DNA of 42,960 bases. Origin: Dehalococcoidia bacterium (GTDB taxonomy: Bacteria > Chloroflexota > Dehalococcoidia > GIF9 > AB-539-J10). The notes under the pieces were generated by a model. That model was not told the DNA's origin and did not search any database. It saw only the letters and a list, made by a program, of their open reading frames with translations. Each line of letters opens with the position of its first letter. Position 1 is the stretch's first letter. The position numbers and the translations under genes were made by a program. This document shows, one piece after another, positions 42,025 to 42,960 of the stretch. Location of the stretch: positions 1 through 42,960 of the forward strand of contig JAUVZB010000014.1 of assembly GCA_030602785.1 (NCBI GenBank). Direction: 5' to 3'.

Positions 42025-42785
42025 TCTGCCCGGTGGCGGCATGTGACCGCGGCCGCCTTCACCACCCACCCGGTTGGCCCGGGAGGGCGGTCCATTGTAG
42101 GGGCGGACCTCTGTGTCCGCCCGTCGGGCATGGTTTGTCACGTAGGGGCGGACCTCTGTGTCCGCCCGTGGTGGTGTGGTGGGGTGGTTTCGAATGTAGG
42201 GGCCTGGCATGCCTGGCCCGTCGCCATGTCGTCACGCAACGCCGCAAAGGTCAACACAACCGTGAACGGCACACTACCCTGCGGGCGGACACGGAGGTCC
42301 GCCCCTACACAGGAGCCACGCAACGCCGCAACGGTCAACACAACCGTGAACGGCACACAACCGTGCGGGCGGACACGGAGGTCCGCCCCTACACAGGAGT
42401 CACGCAACGCCGCAAAGGTCAACACAACCGTGCGGGCGGACACGGAGGTCCGCCCCTACACAGGAGTCACGCAACGCCGCAAAGGTCAACACAACCGTGC
42501 GGGCGGACACGGACGTCCGCCCCTACACAGGAGTCACACAACGCCGCAGAGGTCAACACAGCCTTGAACGACACACTACCCTGCGGGCGGACACGGAGGT
42601 CCGCCCCTACACAGGAGTCACGCAACGCCGCAAAGGTCAACACAACCGTGAACGGCACACAACCCGACGGGCGAGGCATGCCTCGCCCCTACGGCTACGC
42701 TTGGGCTCGTGGTCACCGGCCTCTTCCACCCCTTCCTGTTCAACATCACCATCTCCTGCATGCGGACATTTTCGCTGAACGCTTA
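42001..42785. mobile_element. Candidate non-coding element bounded by inverted repeats
   Basis: TAAGCGGTCAGCGATCG (from 42001) and the reverse complement of the segment ending at 42785 (TAAGCGTTCAGCGAAAA) match at about 18 of 24 aligned positions. They face each other and enclose the palindrome array. The 785-bp interval codes for nothing credible and could be a decayed insertion sequence or a non-autonomous derivative. No target duplication was identified. Confidence 0.3.
42097..42692. repeat. Array of 27-bp palindromic repeats
   Basis: The core is a perfect 8-bp inverted repeat, GGGCGGAC-ACGGAG-GTCCGCCC, followed by CTAC. Two inverted copies lie at 42097-42123 and 42142-42168. Five direct copies lie at 42282, 42366, 42433, 42500 (with ACGGAC in place of ACGGAG) and 42584. 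Two variant palindromes with other arms lie at 42196-42220 (CCTGGCATGCCTGG) and 42668-42692 (GCGAGGCATGCCTCGC). Start-to-start distances among the direct copies are 84, 67, 67, 84 and 84. The linker is a conserved GTCACGCAACGCCGC then AAAGGTCAACACAACCGTG, and the long units carry an additional 17-bp AACGGCACACAACCGTG. Confidence 0.85.
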
Positions 42786-42821
42786 GGGGAGGACAGAATC
42801 GTAGACCGTTAACAAGCATCG

Positions 42822-42838
42822 CCGTAATCCGTGGATTG
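42822..42838. repeat. 17-bp repeat, inverted copy at 150-166
   Basis: CCGTAATCCGTGGATTG here is the exact reverse complement of CAATCCACGGATTACGG at 150-166. Both copies are intergenic, one near each edge of the window. Confidence 0.7.
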
Positions 42839-42873
42839 GAGAGCATGTGCAGCTATGAACCACACGTGGTAAG

Positions 42874-42894
42874 TTGTCACCCAGGAGGTGACAA
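42874..42894 (+). promoter_or_regulatory. Hairpin over the ribosome-binding site of the last gene
   Basis: TTGTCACC (42874-42881) and GGTGACAA (42887-42894) form a perfect 8-bp inverted repeat with loop CAGGA. The Shine-Dalgarno AGGAGGTG spans the loop and 3' arm, and the start codon begins at the end of the 3' arm. Folding would hide the ribosome site; as DNA it could be an operator. Confidence 0.5.
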
Positions 42895-42960
42895 TGAGAA
42901 AGCCATCGGATCGCCTGGGCTTCAAGATAGTCGGTGACCTGGAAGAGACCGCTACTCCCT
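42894..42960 (+). CDS. Start of an unidentified gene, cut by the window edge
   Basis: ATG 42894 sits 5-6 nt after a near-perfect Shine-Dalgarno (AGGAGGTG). The 22 visible residues begin MRKPSDRLGFKIVGDLEE and run open to the edge. Too little is present to name a family. The start is overlapped by the 21-bp hairpin described above. Confidence 0.5.
   Translation, partial: MRKPSDRLGFKIVGDLEETATP

Noticed and set aside
42231-42692. CRISPR array
   Set aside because: The intervals between repeats are themselves conserved copies, not unique spacers, the unit is a long palindrome with two spacings, and no cas genes are present.
41898-42812. A 304-residue plus-strand reading frame across the repeat array
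   Set aside because: It is a product of the tandem repeats, with repeated low-complexity arginine/threonine-rich sequence, no ribosome site and no family likeness.

Overview
The window is a high-GC bacterial chromosome segment carrying core genes: speH-speE, pcrA/uvrD, mutL, asd, fmt, dnaA, nadD, gyrB and hisS. The gene mix suggests Chloroflexota, probably a Dehalococcoidia-like lineage: IorAB indolepyruvate oxidoreductase, NDP-forming acyl-CoA synthetase, LarA/UxaA-type hydroxy-acid enzymes, DUF401 permeases and amino-thiazoline hydrolase-like proteins, in a probably anaerobic or organic-acid-using cell. This placement is inferred from gene content and protein feel, not from a phylogeny.

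Layout. 1-3810: polyamine genes speH-speE and a PcrA/UvrD helicase. 3855-9634: mutL, a convergent CoA-binding acyl-CoA synthetase, asd, a nitrilase and a small ribbon-helix-helix protein. 9653-16396 (all minus): a MoxR AAA+ ATPase/VWA pair, two tandem MFS permeases and an amino-acid permease that lacks its N-terminus. 16770-19503: a U32-like TIM-barrel protein, a 54-residue gene matching only the end of phosphotriesterases, MarC and a methyltransferase. 19573-25409: an amino-thiazoline hydrolase-like protein, two tandem DUF401 permeases (the second frameshifted in a G run), a carboxymuconolactone decarboxylase-like protein, an MFS permease and an HD protein. 25422-32562: an Old-Yellow-Enzyme/dienoyl-CoA reductase, fmt, dnaA, a short AT-rich DnaA-box-like interval, nadD and gyrB. 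32699-41785 is entirely minus: hisS, iorBA, a 2-keto-4-pentenoate hydratase-like protein, then an operon of DUF4147 glycerate kinase, split UxaA dehydratase (SAF subunit plus large subunit) and LarA-type racemase. 41786-42893 holds no convincing gene. It carries IS-end-like inverted repeats and an array of 27-bp palindromes, followed by the start of a new gene at 42894.

Two themes stand out. First, the intergenic regions repeatedly show a housekeeping promoter (TTGNNN, 16-18 bp, TANNAT), and several promoters sit so close to the start codon that the mRNAs should be leaderless (mutL, marC, pcrA). Second, the 37659-41785 operon joins a nickel-pincer racemase family member to a split altronate/sulfolactate-type lyase and a glycerate 2-kinase. 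It looks like a compact hydroxy-acid catabolic module whose substrate cannot be read from the sequence. It is the best candidate for undescribed biology here.
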